A DNA stretch of 64,000 nucleotides from RYN-133 sp963785425 (GCA_963785425.1 CAWAVG010000003.1:248001-312000); one strand, 5' to 3'; shown: positions 1-9,081, numbered from the stretch's first letter. Notes: generated by a model not told the origin, from the sequence alone. Made by a program: numbers and translations.

Positions 1-1239
1 CTGGGCGCCGCGTCGGGTCCGGGCCCGTACCCGCGCCGAGATCCGCAGCCCGGTGCCGTCCCTTTCGATCAGCCCGGCCTCGTCGAGGGCCGGCAGCGCG
101 CGGATCACGTCCAACGTGCCGACGCCGCTGCGCGCCGCGACCTCGTCCGGCCGGGCGTAGCGCCGGGCCGGCAGCCCGTCGAAGACCGTGCGGGCCAGTG
201 GATCGAGCAGATCGAGCTCGGCACGCACGTCGGCGACCGGCGCCTTGTCGCCCGGCAGTCCCTCGCCGATCGAGCCGACCACTGCGAGGACGTCGTCGAC
301 GGAGGTCACCAGCAGCGCCGGGTTCTCCTCGCGGCGCACCAGGTCGTGGCAGCCGGTGGACATCGGCGACGTGATCGGACCGGGGACGGCCATCAACGCC
401 CGGCCGAGCGTGCGCGCGTGGCCCGCCGTGTTCGTCGCGCCTGAGCGCGCAGCGGCCTCGACCACGACCACGCCGGTCGAGAACGCCGCGATCAGCCGGT
501 TGCGCGTCAGGAAGCGGCGGCGCTGCGGTGCACACCCGGGTGGGCTCTCCGACACGACGAGTCCCGTGTCGGCGACCTGCTCGAACAGGGTGGCGTTGCC
601 CGGCGGGTACGGACGGTCGAGCCCCGCCGCCGACACGAGCACGGTCGTGCCGTGTGCCGCGAGCGCGGCACGATGCGCAGCGGCATCGATCCCGTAGGCG
701 CCGCCGGACACGACGACCACCCCGCGACCCGCCAGCCCGTAGCCCAGCTCGGCGCTGACGTGGGCCCCGTAGCCGGTCGCCGCGCGGGCACCGACGATGC
801 CCGCCGATCGCACCGCGAGGGTGGTCAGGTCGGCCGGCCCGCGCACCCACAGGGCGAGCGGCGGCACGGGGTCGCCGGACTCGCTGCGGCGGAACCGTCG
901 CTCGGCGTGCGCGGCAGCGAGCGGCACCACCGCCTGCTCCAGGCAGCCGAGTGCGAAGTGCGGCCAGCCGGGTGACTCGGGCACGACCAGGCGCACCCCG
1001 TGGCGCTCGGCGGCGGCGAGGTCCGCCTGCGGGTCGGCCTCGCCCCGGCGCGACGCGGTCTCGCCGAGCAACGACGGCCAGGCCCGCTCGCCGCGGATCT
1101 CGCGCATCGCCTCGATCGGGCCGACCGCCTGCACGTAGCGCCACATGCCGATGCTTGCGGGCTCGGCGACCCGGCTGAGGTATGCGCGGGCGAGCAGGAC
1201 CTCGTCCGAGGGCGGAGCGTCTTCGTGGGAGGTGTTCAT
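1..1239 (-). CDS. dprA: DNA processing protein DprA (3' end beyond window)
   Basis: DprA binds incoming single-stranded DNA and loads RecA during natural transformation, in the cytoplasm. The frame is open from an ATG at 1239 to the window edge (413 codons, stop not seen). It carries the Rossmann-type core with SGGAYGIDAAAHRAAL in the middle and GRALMAVPGPI further on, then a C-terminal winged-helix-like tail (DEVAARSGVGTLDVIRALP). The start overlaps the stop of the upstream comM gene by four bases (ATGA), so translation is probably coupled. The comM-dprA pair is the standard actinobacterial arrangement. The C-terminus past the window is unknown. Confidence 0.95.
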   Translation of the reverse strand, partial: MNTSHEDAPPSDEVLLARAYLSRVAEPASIGMWRYVQAVGPIEAMREIRGERAWPSLLGETASRRGEADPQADLAAAERHGVRLVVPESPGWPHFALGCLEQAVVPLAAAHAERRFRRSESGDPVPPLALWVRGPADLTTLAVRSAGIVGARAATGYGAHVSAELGYGLAGRGVVVVSGGAYGIDAAAHRAALAAHGTTVLVSAAGLDRPYPPGNATLFEQVADTGLVVSESPPGCAPQRRRFLTRNRLIAAFSTGVVVVEAAARSGATNTAGHARTLGRALMAVPGPITSPMSTGCHDLVRREENPALLVTSVDDVLAVVGSIGEGLPGDKAPVADVRAELDLLDPLARTVFDGLPARRYARPDEVAARSGVGTLDVIRALPALDEAGLIERDGTGLRISARVRARTRRGAQ

Positions 1240-2765
1240 GCGGCGCGGCCCTGGCCCACGCCGGTGCGGAAGAACAGCGCCTCGGCGATGTCGACGGCCG
1301 TGGGCACGGTGCGCCCGCCCAGATCAGCAAGCGTCCACGACAGCCGCAGCACGCGGTCGAAGCCGCGCGCGCTGAGTTCCCCGCGCTGCAGGTACCCCTC
1401 GGCCGGCGCCACCGCCGCCGCGGGCAGCGCCCACGGCCGGCGACGCAAGGCCGCGCCGGGGACGTCGGCGTTGCATCGCCACGGCGTCCCCTGCCATCGC
1501 TCGGCGGCGGCCGCTCGGGCCGCCGCCACCCGGGCAGCGACGGCCGCTGTCGTCTCACGACCTGCTTCCAGGCCGAGCAGGTCGGCGTGGGCCACCGGGT
1601 CGACCTGTACGCGCACGTCGATGCGGTCGAGCAGCGGGCCCGACAGCCGCTGCTGGTACCGCCGGCGGACCTGCGCCGGACACACGCAGTCGTTGGCCCG
1701 CGCCGCGCACGGACACGGGTTCGCTGCGAGCACGAGCAGGAACCGGGCCGGGTAGGTGATCACCCCGCCGCTGCGGTGCAGCACCACCCGGCCTCCCTCG
1801 AGAGGTTGCCGCAGCGCCTCGAGGGCGCGTGGCGCGAACTCGGGCGCCTCGTCGAGGAAGAGCACCCCTCGGTGTGCGAGCGAGATGGCGCCGGGTTGGG
1901 CCAGGTGCGAACCGCCGCCGACCAGCGACGCCACCGACGCGCTGTGGTGCGGCGCCTGGAACGGGGCGCGCCGCACGAGCGACGCCGGCTCGCCGAGCAG
2001 GCCCGCCACCGAGTGCACCGCGCTGACCTCCAGCGCCGCCTGGTCGTCGAGTTCCGGGAGCAGACCGGGCAATCGTTCCGCGAGCATGGTCTTGCCCGCC
2101 CCGGGTGCGCCTTCGAGGAAGACGTGGTGTCCGCCGGCCGCAGCCACCTCGACCGCGCGCTTGGCCAGCGACTGCCCGGCCACGTCGGCAAGATCGGGGT
2201 AGGCGCGCCCGGCCGCGGGCCCAGCGGGCTGCGGCGCGTCCAGCGGCGGCCCGTCACCGTCGAACCAGGCGATGATCTGCCCGATGTCCTCGGCGACGCG
2301 TAGGTCGAGATCCGGCACCAGCGCGGCTTCCGCGCCGTTGCCGGGCGCGACGACGACCCGCCGCACGCCGTGGCCGCGCAGCGCCGCGATCGAGGGCAGC
2401 ACCCCGCGCACCGGGCGCAACCGTCCGTCGAGCCCGAGTTCGGCGATCCACACGAACTCGCGCACGGCATCGGCGCGGATCCGTTCACTCGCAGCGAGCA
2501 CCGCCATCGCGACCGCCAAGTCGAAGCGCGAACCAACCTTGCGCAGATCCGCCGGCAGCAACGCGACGGTGATCTTGCGGTTGGGCCACTCGACGCCGCA
2601 GTTCTGGATCGCTGCCCGGATGCGGTCGCGTGACTCGACGACGGAGGTGTCCGCGAGGCCGGTGAAGCCGAGTCCGGGCAAGCCCTGACCGAGGTCGGCC
2701 TCGACCTCGACGAGTTGGGCGCGCACACCGGTCAGGGCGACGGCGCGGGTACGGGCGAGGCTCAC
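1236..2765 (-). CDS. comM: YifB/ComM family Mg-chelatase-like AAA+ ATPase
   Basis: ComM-type ATPases are hexameric helicases that help branch migration during integration of transformed DNA. The 509-residue product starts at a GTG (MSLARTRAVALTGV), has the ChlI-like N-terminal fold (GLPGLGFTGLADTSVVESRD), a Walker A GAPGAGKT near residue 220, Walker B VLFLDEAPEF and an arginine-finger and zinc-type segment (ANPCPCAARANDCVC) in the second half. Its GTG lies one base after the yraN stop, and its own stop overlaps dprA, so yraN-comM-dprA reads as one transcript. Family assignment is firm. The role in transformation is inferred from homologues. Confidence 0.95.
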   Translation of the reverse strand: MSLARTRAVALTGVRAQLVEVEADLGQGLPGLGFTGLADTSVVESRDRIRAAIQNCGVEWPNRKITVALLPADLRKVGSRFDLAVAMAVLAASERIRADAVREFVWIAELGLDGRLRPVRGVLPSIAALRGHGVRRVVVAPGNGAEAALVPDLDLRVAEDIGQIIAWFDGDGPPLDAPQPAGPAAGRAYPDLADVAGQSLAKRAVEVAAAGGHHVFLEGAPGAGKTMLAERLPGLLPELDDQAALEVSAVHSVAGLLGEPASLVRRAPFQAPHHSASVASLVGGGSHLAQPGAISLAHRGVLFLDEAPEFAPRALEALRQPLEGGRVVLHRSGGVITYPARFLLVLAANPCPCAARANDCVCPAQVRRRYQQRLSGPLLDRIDVRVQVDPVAHADLLGLEAGRETTAAVAARVAAARAAAAERWQGTPWRCNADVPGAALRRRPWALPAAAVAPAEGYLQRGELSARGFDRVLRLSWTLADLGGRTVPTAVDIAEALFFRTGVGQGRAA

Positions 2766-2766
2766 G

Positions 2767-3126
2767 CTAGAACGCCCCGCGCATATGGCGCACGGTCGGC
2801 CCGTCCGCGCCGCGGCGCACGATCGCCACCACGTCGAAGCGCAACTGCGGCCAGTACGGGTCTGGGTGTTCCACCAACCAGCGCACGGCCAACCGCCGCA
2901 CCCGCGCCGCCTTGACCGGGCGCACGGCCTCGGCGGGGTCGCCGTAGGCGATCGAACTGCGCGTCTTCACCTCGACGAACACGAGGGTGTCGCCTTCGCT
3001 CGCGACGATGTCGAGCTCGCCGTCGGCACAGCGCCAGTTGCGCTCGATGACCGTCAGCCCGGCGGCGACCAGGCGCTCGACGGCAAGCTGCTCGCCGTAC
3101 CTGCCGACCGCGTCCTTCATCCGCAT
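2767..3126 (-). CDS. yraN: YraN/UPF0102 family nuclease-like protein
   Basis: A small protein of the UPF0102 family with the restriction-endonuclease-like fold. The diagnostic motif is visible as GELDIVASEGDTLVFVEVKT, with the acidic and lysine residues of a PD-(D/E)XK-like site. I start at the ATG at 3126 (MRMKDAVGRYGEQ). An ATG six bases later (3120) and a TTG at 3138 are in frame and equally possible because no clear ribosome binding site is seen. Its stop sits one base before the comM GTG. In most Actinobacteria the next gene upstream is DUF2469/rnhB. Here a 2.4 kb insert with two unrelated genes separates them. Confidence 0.88.
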   Translation of the reverse strand: MRMKDAVGRYGEQLAVERLVAAGLTVIERNWRCADGELDIVASEGDTLVFVEVKTRSSIAYGDPAEAVRPVKAARVRRLAVRWLVEHPDPYWPQLRFDVVAIVRRGADGPTVRHMRGAF

Positions 3127-3318
3127 GCACCGAGCCAACCGCTGCGCACCGCCGGGCGACGCCCGCCGGCACGGATTGTGGACGAAGGACCGCCCTGTGG
3201 ACGGCTCGATTGACAGTGCCGGCCGACACGGACCCGAAATACGAGGTCCTCAGGATGATGTTGGAATCGAAGCGTCTGGGGTATTCTCGATCGGAACTAT
3301 AGATTTAATGGAGGTCGC

Positions 3319-4272
3319 GTGGCCCTTCCCGATTTCCTCGTCGTCGGAGCGCCGAAGGCCGGTTCGACCGCCGTCCACCAGGCCCTCGTCCAGCACCCCG
3401 AATTGTTCCTCTCGACGCCGAAGGAACCGAAGTACTTCCTGACCGGCGCCACGCCCCCCTCGCGCGCCCACCAGCGCGGGCCCGGCGACGCGCACAGTGC
3501 CCGCGAGTGGATCTGGCGCCGTGAACACTACGAGCGACTCTTCGACGCGGCACCGCCCGGAACCATGCGCGGCGAGAGCACGCCCTTCTACCTGTGGGAC
3601 AAGGCGGCGCACGTACGCATCCGTCAGATGGTGCCGAACGTCAAGCTCATCGCCATCATCAGGGACCCTGTCGATCGGGCCTACTCGAACTGGACGCACT
3701 TGTGGTGCGACGGCCTCGAGACCGAGGCCGACTTCGTCACCGCCTGCCGCAAGGAGCCTGAACGCATCGCGGCCGGCTACGCGCCGTTCTGGCGCTATCT
3801 CGAACTCGGCAAGTACGGCGAGCAGTTCGAGCACCTGTTCCGCGTCTTCGCCCGCGAACAGGTGCACGTGCTGCGCTACAAGGACCTGGTGGACGAGCCG
3901 GCCAAGAGCATCGACTCGATCTGCGAGTTCCTCGGGGTCACGCCGGGCATGGTCGATTCCATCCCGCATTCCAACCCGTCCGGCTGGGCCGACGCGGGCG
4001 CAGTCAACGCGATGCTGCGCGCCACGGTGCGTGGCGGTGCCGCCGCAGGCGCGCTCCTGCCGCCACGGGTGTGGCGCCGCGCGCACGCCCCGCTGATCCG
4101 GGCGCTACGACGCAACGAGACCGACCGTCCGCATCTGCAGGTCGAGCAGCGGCGTGAGCTGGTCGGGCACTTCCGCGAGGACATCGGCCTGCTCGAGCAG
4201 TTACTGGGCCAGCCGTATCACGACTGGCTCAGCGACTCGGGACGAGGCACGTACGCCGTCCGCAAGTCATGA
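3319..4272 (+). CDS. PAPS-dependent sulfotransferase
   Basis: A 317-residue cytosolic sulfotransferase, transferring sulfate from PAPS to an unknown acceptor. The 5'-phosphosulfate loop is VGAPKAGSTAVHQAL near residue 10. The 3'-phosphate-binding segment is IIRDPVDRAYSNW near residue 115, followed by conserved Arg/Tyr positions (RYLELGKYGEQF). The GTG start is set by a GGAGG at 3310-3314 with a four-base spacer. The 100 bases upstream are noticeably less GC-rich (TATTCT at 3282-3287, TATAGA at 3298-3303), so the gene probably has its own promoter. It is the only plus-strand gene inside the otherwise minus-strand 1-10.4 kb block and its last 55 bases overlap the convergent propeller gene. Related mycobacterial Stf proteins modify glycolipids. 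The acceptor here cannot be told. Confidence 0.88.
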   Translation: MALPDFLVVGAPKAGSTAVHQALVQHPELFLSTPKEPKYFLTGATPPSRAHQRGPGDAHSAREWIWRREHYERLFDAAPPGTMRGESTPFYLWDKAAHVRIRQMVPNVKLIAIIRDPVDRAYSNWTHLWCDGLETEADFVTACRKEPERIAAGYAPFWRYLELGKYGEQFEHLFRVFAREQVHVLRYKDLVDEPAKSIDSICEFLGVTPGMVDSIPHSNPSGWADAGAVNAMLRATVRGGAAAGALLPPRVWRRAHAPLIRALRRNETDRPHLQVEQRRELVGHFREDIGLLEQLLGQPYHDWLSDSGRGTYAVRKS

Positions 4273-5159
4273 GCCCCGTCGACGCGTGAGGCCTCCCAGT
4301 ACAGCCGGTAGCCGTCGGGCAGTTCGGCGAGGCTGAGGTACCGCGCGGTCTGGCCGGGCGGGGTCGGCGGTCCGTCGGCCACGAACGAGTCGGGGCCGGC
4401 GCCGAACGCGACGCCGGTGCGCTCGTGCCAGTTCTCCTGCGCACTTGCCCGGCCGTCGTAGAACGCCAGCCAGCCGCCGTAGACACCGAGGACGCTCGCG
4501 ATCCGCGTCCCGCGGGCGTCCCACCGGCCGGGCGCCGGCGCGAGGGCCGTGCCGTGCCACTGCCAGTCGGTGCCGTCGCCACTCGTGGCGTACCAGGTGG
4601 TCATGCGGTCGGCCTCGTCGTCGCCGTCGTCGAGCGGGTGGCGGCACGCCCACATCTGCCAGTCGCCGCCCTGGCGGTGCACGACGACGTCCTTCCATGC
4701 CGTGGCGGCATCGCCCGGCAGCACCATCGTCCGGTTACCGACGTCGCCGGCGGCGGTGACGTCGACGGCCTCGACCCACCAGTGCTTGGATCCCCACGTC
4801 GAGCAGCTCACGTAGAGCCGGAAGCCGCCGTGGTCGAGCGGGACGAGCGCCGGCCGCTCGAGCGAAGCCGACTCGAACGCCGCACTCGTCACCGTGGCCA
4901 CGGTCTCGAACCGCACGCCGTCGGACGAGCGGGCGACGACGTTCGCGTACCCGCGTCCCTGGTCGACCGGACGGCGCAGCCGGTACGCCAGCCAGATCGT
5001 GCCGTCAGCGGCGGCGACCGCCGACGGGCCGCCGGCCCAGAAGCCCACTCCCGGGGCGGGCGGCGCGATCGCGGTCTGGACCCCGTGCGCGGAGTCGTTG
5101 GCGGTCAGGACGGCGGTGATGGCGGCGCCGAGCTCGGCACCACGCGCGACACTAGACAT
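4218..5159 (-). CDS. beta-propeller-like protein, glycosidase-like (function unknown)
   Basis: A 313-residue protein with no signal peptide. Repeated blocks of the form W-A-x-R followed by GGFRLYVS, GGWLAFYDG and DGYRLYWEAS suggest a five-bladed beta-propeller of the kind seen in GH43/GH32/GH62-like enzymes, where each blade reads out as a sugar-hydrolase database record or a sialidase-like repeat. I cannot identify catalytic residues with confidence, so hydrolase activity is a guess. The gene is convergent with and overlaps the sulfotransferase by 55 bases. Both are foreign to the conserved yraN-DUF2469 junction, so they may have arrived together. Confidence 0.7.
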   Translation of the reverse strand: MSSVARGAELGAAITAVLTANDSAHGVQTAIAPPAPGVGFWAGGPSAVAAADGTIWLAYRLRRPVDQGRGYANVVARSSDGVRFETVATVTSAAFESASLERPALVPLDHGGFRLYVSCSTWGSKHWWVEAVDVTAAGDVGNRTMVLPGDAATAWKDVVVHRQGGDWQMWACRHPLDDGDDEADRMTTWYATSGDGTDWQWHGTALAPAPGRWDARGTRIASVLGVYGGWLAFYDGRASAQENWHERTGVAFGAGPDSFVADGPPTPPGQTARYLSLAELPDGYRLYWEASRVDGAHDLRTAYVPRPESLSQS

Positions 5160-5214
5160 AGACTACTAACTCTATCTGTATGGTCGAGCTACCGGGGAAG
5201 CGCCACCCGAGAAG

Positions 5215-5535
5215 CTAGAAACCCTGCTTGGCGTCGGGAAGCTCCAGGTCGGGTTTGTCGAGCTCCTCGATGTTGACGTCCTTGAACGTCAGCACCCGCA
5301 CGGTCTTGACGAACCGAGCCGGGCGGTACATGTCCCACACCCAGGCGTCGCGCATCGTGAGCTCGAAGTAAATCTCGCCGTCGGCGTTGCGCGGCTGCAG
5401 GTCGACCTCGTTGGTCAGGTAGAACCGGCGCTCGGTCTCGACGACGTAGGAGAACTGCGCCGCGATGTCCTTGTACTCGCGGTAGAGCTGCAGCTCCATG
5501 TCCGTCTCGTAGTTCTCGAGATCTTCAGCGCTCAC
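5215..5535 (-). CDS. DUF2469 family protein
   Basis: A 106-residue actinobacteria-specific protein of unknown function, always found next to rnhB. I start it at the GTG at 5535 (VSAEDLENYETDMELQLYRE), where the conserved DUF2469 sequence begins, even though the frame stays open further upstream. The sequence is rich in acidic and aromatic residues (DAWVWDMYRPARFVKTVRV) and looks soluble. It lies 46 bases downstream of the rnhB stop and is likely co-transcribed with rnhB and lepB. Confidence 0.88.
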   Translation of the reverse strand: MSAEDLENYETDMELQLYREYKDIAAQFSYVVETERRFYLTNEVDLQPRNADGEIYFELTMRDAWVWDMYRPARFVKTVRVLTFKDVNIEELDKPDLELPDAKQGF

Positions 5536-5581
5536 TCGTGCGACCTGTTCATGTGTCTCCGATTCGCTCCGCGAGCGTCGC

Positions 5582-6298
5582 TCATGCGATGTCCACTCCC
5601 ACTTCGTCCAGCACATTGTCCCCCATCAGGTCGCCACCCTGCATCGCCCGGCGCACGTTCACGTAGCGGCGGCGGTGCTGGGCGCACGGCCCCCACTCGA
5701 TCAGGGCCTTCGCATGGGAGGAGGTCACGTATCCCTTGTGCTTCGCGAAGTCGTACTGCGGCCACTGCTCGTGCAGGTCGGCCATGATCGCGTCACGCGT
5801 CACCTTCGCCAGGATCGACGCCGCGGCGATGCAGGCCACGGTGGCGTCGCCCTTCCACACCGCGGTCGCCGGGACGGGGAGGCCCGGCACCGGGAAGCCG
5901 TCGGTGAGCGCGTACTGCGCAGCCGGGTCGAGCCGTCCGATCGCGCGGCGCATGCCGGCGAGGTTGGCCACGTGCAGCCCGTATGCGTCGATCTCGTCGG
6001 CGGGCACAACGACGATCGAGTACGACACGGCGCGGCGCACCACCTCACCGTAGAGCCGCTCACGCCGGCCCGCAGTGAGCAGTTTCGAATCGGTCAGCCC
6101 GTCGATCTCGCCGCGCCGCCCGCGCGGCAACACGCACGCCGCGACGACCAGGGGGCCGGCACAGGCGCCGCGTCCCGCCTCGTCGGCACCGGCGACCAGG
6201 CCGAAACCGGCACGGCGCAACGCTGCCTCGTACGCGCCCAGCCCGGTGTCGCGCCGCACGATCAGCCGCGGCGGGGTGATCGCGGTGGAGCCAGGCAT
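5582..6298 (-). CDS. rnhB: ribonuclease HII
   Basis: RNase HII cuts RNA in RNA-DNA hybrids and removes misincorporated ribonucleotides. The 238-residue product from the ATG at 6298 shows the catalytic segment GADEAGRGACAGPLVVAA (Asp-Glu pair), then DSKLL, the conserved GDATVACIAAASILAKVTRD and a final acidic stretch (YDFAKHKGYVTSSH). The open frame extends upstream but the extra part is arginine-rich shadow sequence over the NUDIX gene. It sits in its normal place between lepB and DUF2469. Confidence 0.95.
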   Translation of the reverse strand: MPGSTAITPPRLIVRRDTGLGAYEAALRRAGFGLVAGADEAGRGACAGPLVVAACVLPRGRRGEIDGLTDSKLLTAGRRERLYGEVVRRAVSYSIVVVPADEIDAYGLHVANLAGMRRAIGRLDPAAQYALTDGFPVPGLPVPATAVWKGDATVACIAAASILAKVTRDAIMADLHEQWPQYDFAKHKGYVTSSHAKALIEWGPCAQHRRRYVNVRRAMQGGDLMGDNVLDEVGVDIA

Positions 6299-6324
6299 GA
6301 CGCTTGCGAGATTACCGCTCGGGC

Positions 6325-6771
6325 TCACTTCGCGAGCAAGGCCGCGAGCACGTCGCCGACATCGGGCGGCACCAGCGTCTCGTCGGTCGCCTGCAGCTCG
6401 CGGGCCGTCCACCACCGCGTGCCGAGCAGGGTCAGCTGCTCGACGGCGGTGAGCGCGCGCGGGGACACCGGCAGGCCGTCGGGCACGCGAACGAGGAAGA
6501 AGTGGTCGACCTGGTCGTAGTCGACACCGCGCCACGACCACTCGCGGCGCGTCACCAGCACCGCTTCCGCGTCGCCGGGCAGGTCGATCTCGATGCCCGT
6601 CTCTTCGAGGGTCTCGCGCCGGGCGGCCTCGCGGGGGTGCTCGCCCTGCTCGACGCCGCCACCGGGGGTGAGCCAGTGCGTGCCGCCGTGCTCGAGCCGT
6701 TCGTGGATCAGCAACAGCCGTTGCGAGGCGTCGACCAGCAGCACCCGCCCGCCGACGCGCGGGATGCTCAA
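6325..6771 (-). CDS. NUDIX hydrolase
   Basis: A 148-residue NUDIX pyrophosphohydrolase with the box running from GGGVEQGEHPREAARR into ETLEETGIEI near residues 35-60. It probably hydrolyses a nucleoside diphosphate derivative; the substrate is not predictable. I choose the TTG at 6771 because it overlaps the lepB stop (TTGA), the usual sign of translational coupling, and because MSIPRVGGRVLLVDASQR is where the NUDIX fold should begin. A NUDIX gene wedged between lepB and rnhB is a recurrent but not universal actinobacterial arrangement. Confidence 0.88.
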   Translation of the reverse strand: MSIPRVGGRVLLVDASQRLLLIHERLEHGGTHWLTPGGGVEQGEHPREAARRETLEETGIEIDLPGDAEAVLVTRREWSWRGVDYDQVDHFFLVRVPDGLPVSPRALTAVEQLTLLGTRWWTARELQATDETLVPPDVGDVLAALLAK

Positions 6772-7856
6772 CGCCGACGGCGGCGGCGGCGCACGATCAC
6801 GAAGATCGGCGCCACGACCGCGATCGGCGCCAGCCCGGTGCCGGCCAGCCCGGCCGCGGCGCTCTCGAAGGTCTTGGGCGTGCCGAGGGTGGTCCAGCGC
6901 GACGGCGGCCACGCGATCAGCACCGCCTTGCCGATCACGTCGTCGATCGGGACGGTCGCGGCCTTGACGTCGCACGCAGCGTTGTCCGGCCCGTCCTGGC
7001 CGGCGCCGCCGCAGTGGTAGCGCGAGTCGGCGGAGCGGTCGCGGTGATCGCCCATCACCCAGAGCCGGTCCTTCGGCACGGTAACCGGGCCGAACTTGGC
7101 GCGCGGATCGGGACCGGTCTCGTAGACATAGGTCTCGTCGAGCTTGCGGTACGGACCTTGCGGCCCCTTGTCGCTGACGTAGACGTTGCCCGCGGCGTCG
7201 CCCTTGACCGTCTGCCCGCCGACGGCGATGACGCGCTTGACCAGCACCAGCCCGTCCGGCGGGACGAAGCCGACCAGCTGGCCGAACCCGCGGATCGCTC
7301 GCAACACGGGGTTGCTCGGCGGCTGCTGGGGTGGCTCGTCGTCCCAGCCGGGAGGGGCGTTGAACACCACGATGTCGCCCGGATGCGGATCACGGAAGTC
7401 GTAGACGATCTTGCTGACGAGGATGCGGTCGCCGGAGCAACCCGGGCACCCGTGCAGCGTCTTCTCCATCGACTCGGACGGGATGTAGAACGGCTGGACG
7501 AGGAAGGTCTTGACGAGGATCGCGATGAGGATCGCGAGCGCCACCAGCGCCGGAAGCTCCCACCACGGTGCCTTACGCCGCTGCTTGCCCCGCCGCTTGC
7601 CGTGCCCGTGTTCCGCTTCTGGTACCGGCCGACCGGATTTCGTCACCGGATCCGGCGTTTCGGTGCCAGAAGCCGGGCCGGCAGGCGGGTCGGGTGACGG
7701 CGGGACGGCACCCGGGCGCGGGTTGTCACCCGCGGTGTCGTGGATGTCCAGGGAGTCGCGCAGGTCGTCGGACTCCGCATGCCGCACGTGCAGGTCGTCC
7801 TCGCCGGATTCGCCGGGCTGGTCGGACGGGTCGTCCGGACGGCGCGATCCAGTCAT
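6768..7856 (-). CDS. lepB: signal peptidase I
   Basis: Membrane serine protease that removes signal peptides from exported proteins. The 362 residues comprise a long acidic, disordered N-terminal region (about 90 residues), a basic patch (KRRGKQRRK), a transmembrane helix around residues 100-120, the catalytic serine in IPSESMEKTL near residue 128, the general-base lysine in VLVKRVIAVGG near 205 and the conserved box MGDHRDRSADSR. A second hydrophobic segment near the C-terminus ends in an unbroken run of arginines, so the protein probably has two membrane spans. Its stop overlaps the NUDIX start. Confidence 0.96.
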   Translation of the reverse strand: MTGSRRPDDPSDQPGESGEDDLHVRHAESDDLRDSLDIHDTAGDNPRPGAVPPSPDPPAGPASGTETPDPVTKSGRPVPEAEHGHGKRRGKQRRKAPWWELPALVALAILIAILVKTFLVQPFYIPSESMEKTLHGCPGCSGDRILVSKIVYDFRDPHPGDIVVFNAPPGWDDEPPQQPPSNPVLRAIRGFGQLVGFVPPDGLVLVKRVIAVGGQTVKGDAAGNVYVSDKGPQGPYRKLDETYVYETGPDPRAKFGPVTVPKDRLWVMGDHRDRSADSRYHCGGAGQDGPDNAACDVKAATVPIDDVIGKAVLIAWPPSRWTTLGTPKTFESAAAGLAGTGLAPIAVVAPIFVIVRRRRRRR

Positions 7857-7874
7857 AACGCGGCGAGCGCCGCG

Positions 7875-8231
7875 TCAGCGGGCGACGGTCTCCCGCTTCT
7901 CCTTGATCTTCGCCTTCTTGCCGCGAAGATCACGCAGGTAGTAGAGCTTGGCGCGCCGCACGTCGCCGCGGGTCACGACCTCGATCTTCTCGATGATCGG
8001 GGTGTGCACCGGGAACGTCCGCTCGACGCCCACACCGAAGCTGACCTTGCGCACGGTGAAGGTCTCGCGGATGCCGCCGCCCTGACGCCGGATCACAGCG
8101 CCCTGGAAGACCTGGATCCGCGAGCGGTTGCCCTCGACCACCCGCACGTGCACCTTGAGGGTGTCGCCGGGACGGAAGTCGGGCACGTCGGTGCGCAGCG
8201 ACTCGGCATCCAGGGTGTCGAGGGTGTTCAT
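7875..8231 (-). CDS. rplS: 50S ribosomal protein L19
   Basis: Protein of the large ribosomal subunit near the inter-subunit bridge B6/B8. The 118 residues match the family end to end (DTLKVHVRVVEGNRSRIQVF, then FTVRKVSFGVGVERTFPVH and RRAKLYYLRDLRGKKAKIKE). The ATG at 8231 is preceded by GAAGGAAG about 8 bases upstream. The 135-base gap to trmD is long for this operon and could hold a promoter or a leader. I see no defined structure in it. Confidence 0.97.
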   Translation of the reverse strand: MNTLDTLDAESLRTDVPDFRPGDTLKVHVRVVEGNRSRIQVFQGAVIRRQGGGIRETFTVRKVSFGVGVERTFPVHTPIIEKIEVVTRGDVRRAKLYYLRDLRGKKAKIKEKRETVAR

Positions 8232-8366
8232 GGCGAATTCGCTTCCTTCATCGGCTTCACAGACGTGGCGTGCGACCCAGGGCGAACAGGGCACGCGGGA
8301 GACCCGGCACGCGGCGGGCAACCCCTCGATGATGCCACAGCACATGCCCCGAAGTGGAATTGCCCC

Positions 8367-9062
8367 TCAGCCGAGCAGGTCGGGACGGCGCCGCGCCGTG
8401 CGCTCGCGCGACTGCTCCGCGCGCCACCGCGCGATCTCGCCGTGGTGACCGGACAGCAGCACGGGCGGCACCGGCAGCCCCCGCCACTCGGCCGGTTTGG
8501 TGTAGGCCGGCGCCTCGAGGAGCCCCTCGGGCCCGGCACCGAACGAGTCGTCCGGGGCCGAGGCTGAGTTGCCGAGCACACCGGGCAGCAGCCGGGCGAG
8601 GGCCTCGACGATCACGAGCACCGCGGCCTCTCCCCCGGCCAGCACGTAGTCACCGAGGCTCACCTCGTCGACCGGCATCCGCGCGGCTGCGTAGTCGAGC
8701 ACGCGGGCATCGATGCCCTCGTAACGGCCGCACGCGAACAGCAGCCACTGCTCGGCGGCGAACTGTTCGGCGATCGCGTGGGTGAACGGGCGTCCGGCCG
8801 GGCTCGGCACGACCAGCCGCGGCTGCGGACCGCCGGCCGGAGCCAGCTCGTCCAGCGCGCGTCCCCACGGCTCGGGCAGCATGACCATCCCCGGCCCGCC
8901 GCCGTACGGGGTGTCGTCGACGGTGCGGTGCACGTCGTCGGTCCAGCGCCGCAGGTCGTGCACGCCGAGCCCGATCCGGCCCTGCTCGATCGCCCGTCCC
9001 AACAGCGAATGCCGCAACGGGTCGAGATAGTCGGGGAAGATCGTGACGACATCGATCTTCAT
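8367..9062 (-). CDS. trmD: tRNA (guanine37-N1)-methyltransferase
   Basis: SPOUT-fold enzyme that methylates G37 next to the anticodon using S-adenosylmethionine, preventing frameshifting. Clear signatures in the 231 residues: MKIDVVTIFPDYLDPLRHSL at the start, DDTPYGGGPGMVM near residue 50, CGRYEGIDARV near residue 110 and VSLGDYVLAGGEAA near residue 135, which form the trefoil knot. C-terminal helices bind tRNA. It lies between rimM and rplS as in most bacteria. Confidence 0.97.
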   Translation of the reverse strand: MKIDVVTIFPDYLDPLRHSLLGRAIEQGRIGLGVHDLRRWTDDVHRTVDDTPYGGGPGMVMLPEPWGRALDELAPAGGPQPRLVVPSPAGRPFTHAIAEQFAAEQWLLFACGRYEGIDARVLDYAAARMPVDEVSLGDYVLAGGEAAVLVIVEALARLLPGVLGNSASAPDDSFGAGPEGLLEAPAYTKPAEWRGLPVPPVLLSGHHGEIARWRAEQSRERTARRRPDLLG

Positions 9063-9081
9063 CGGTGTTCGGGTCTCATGG

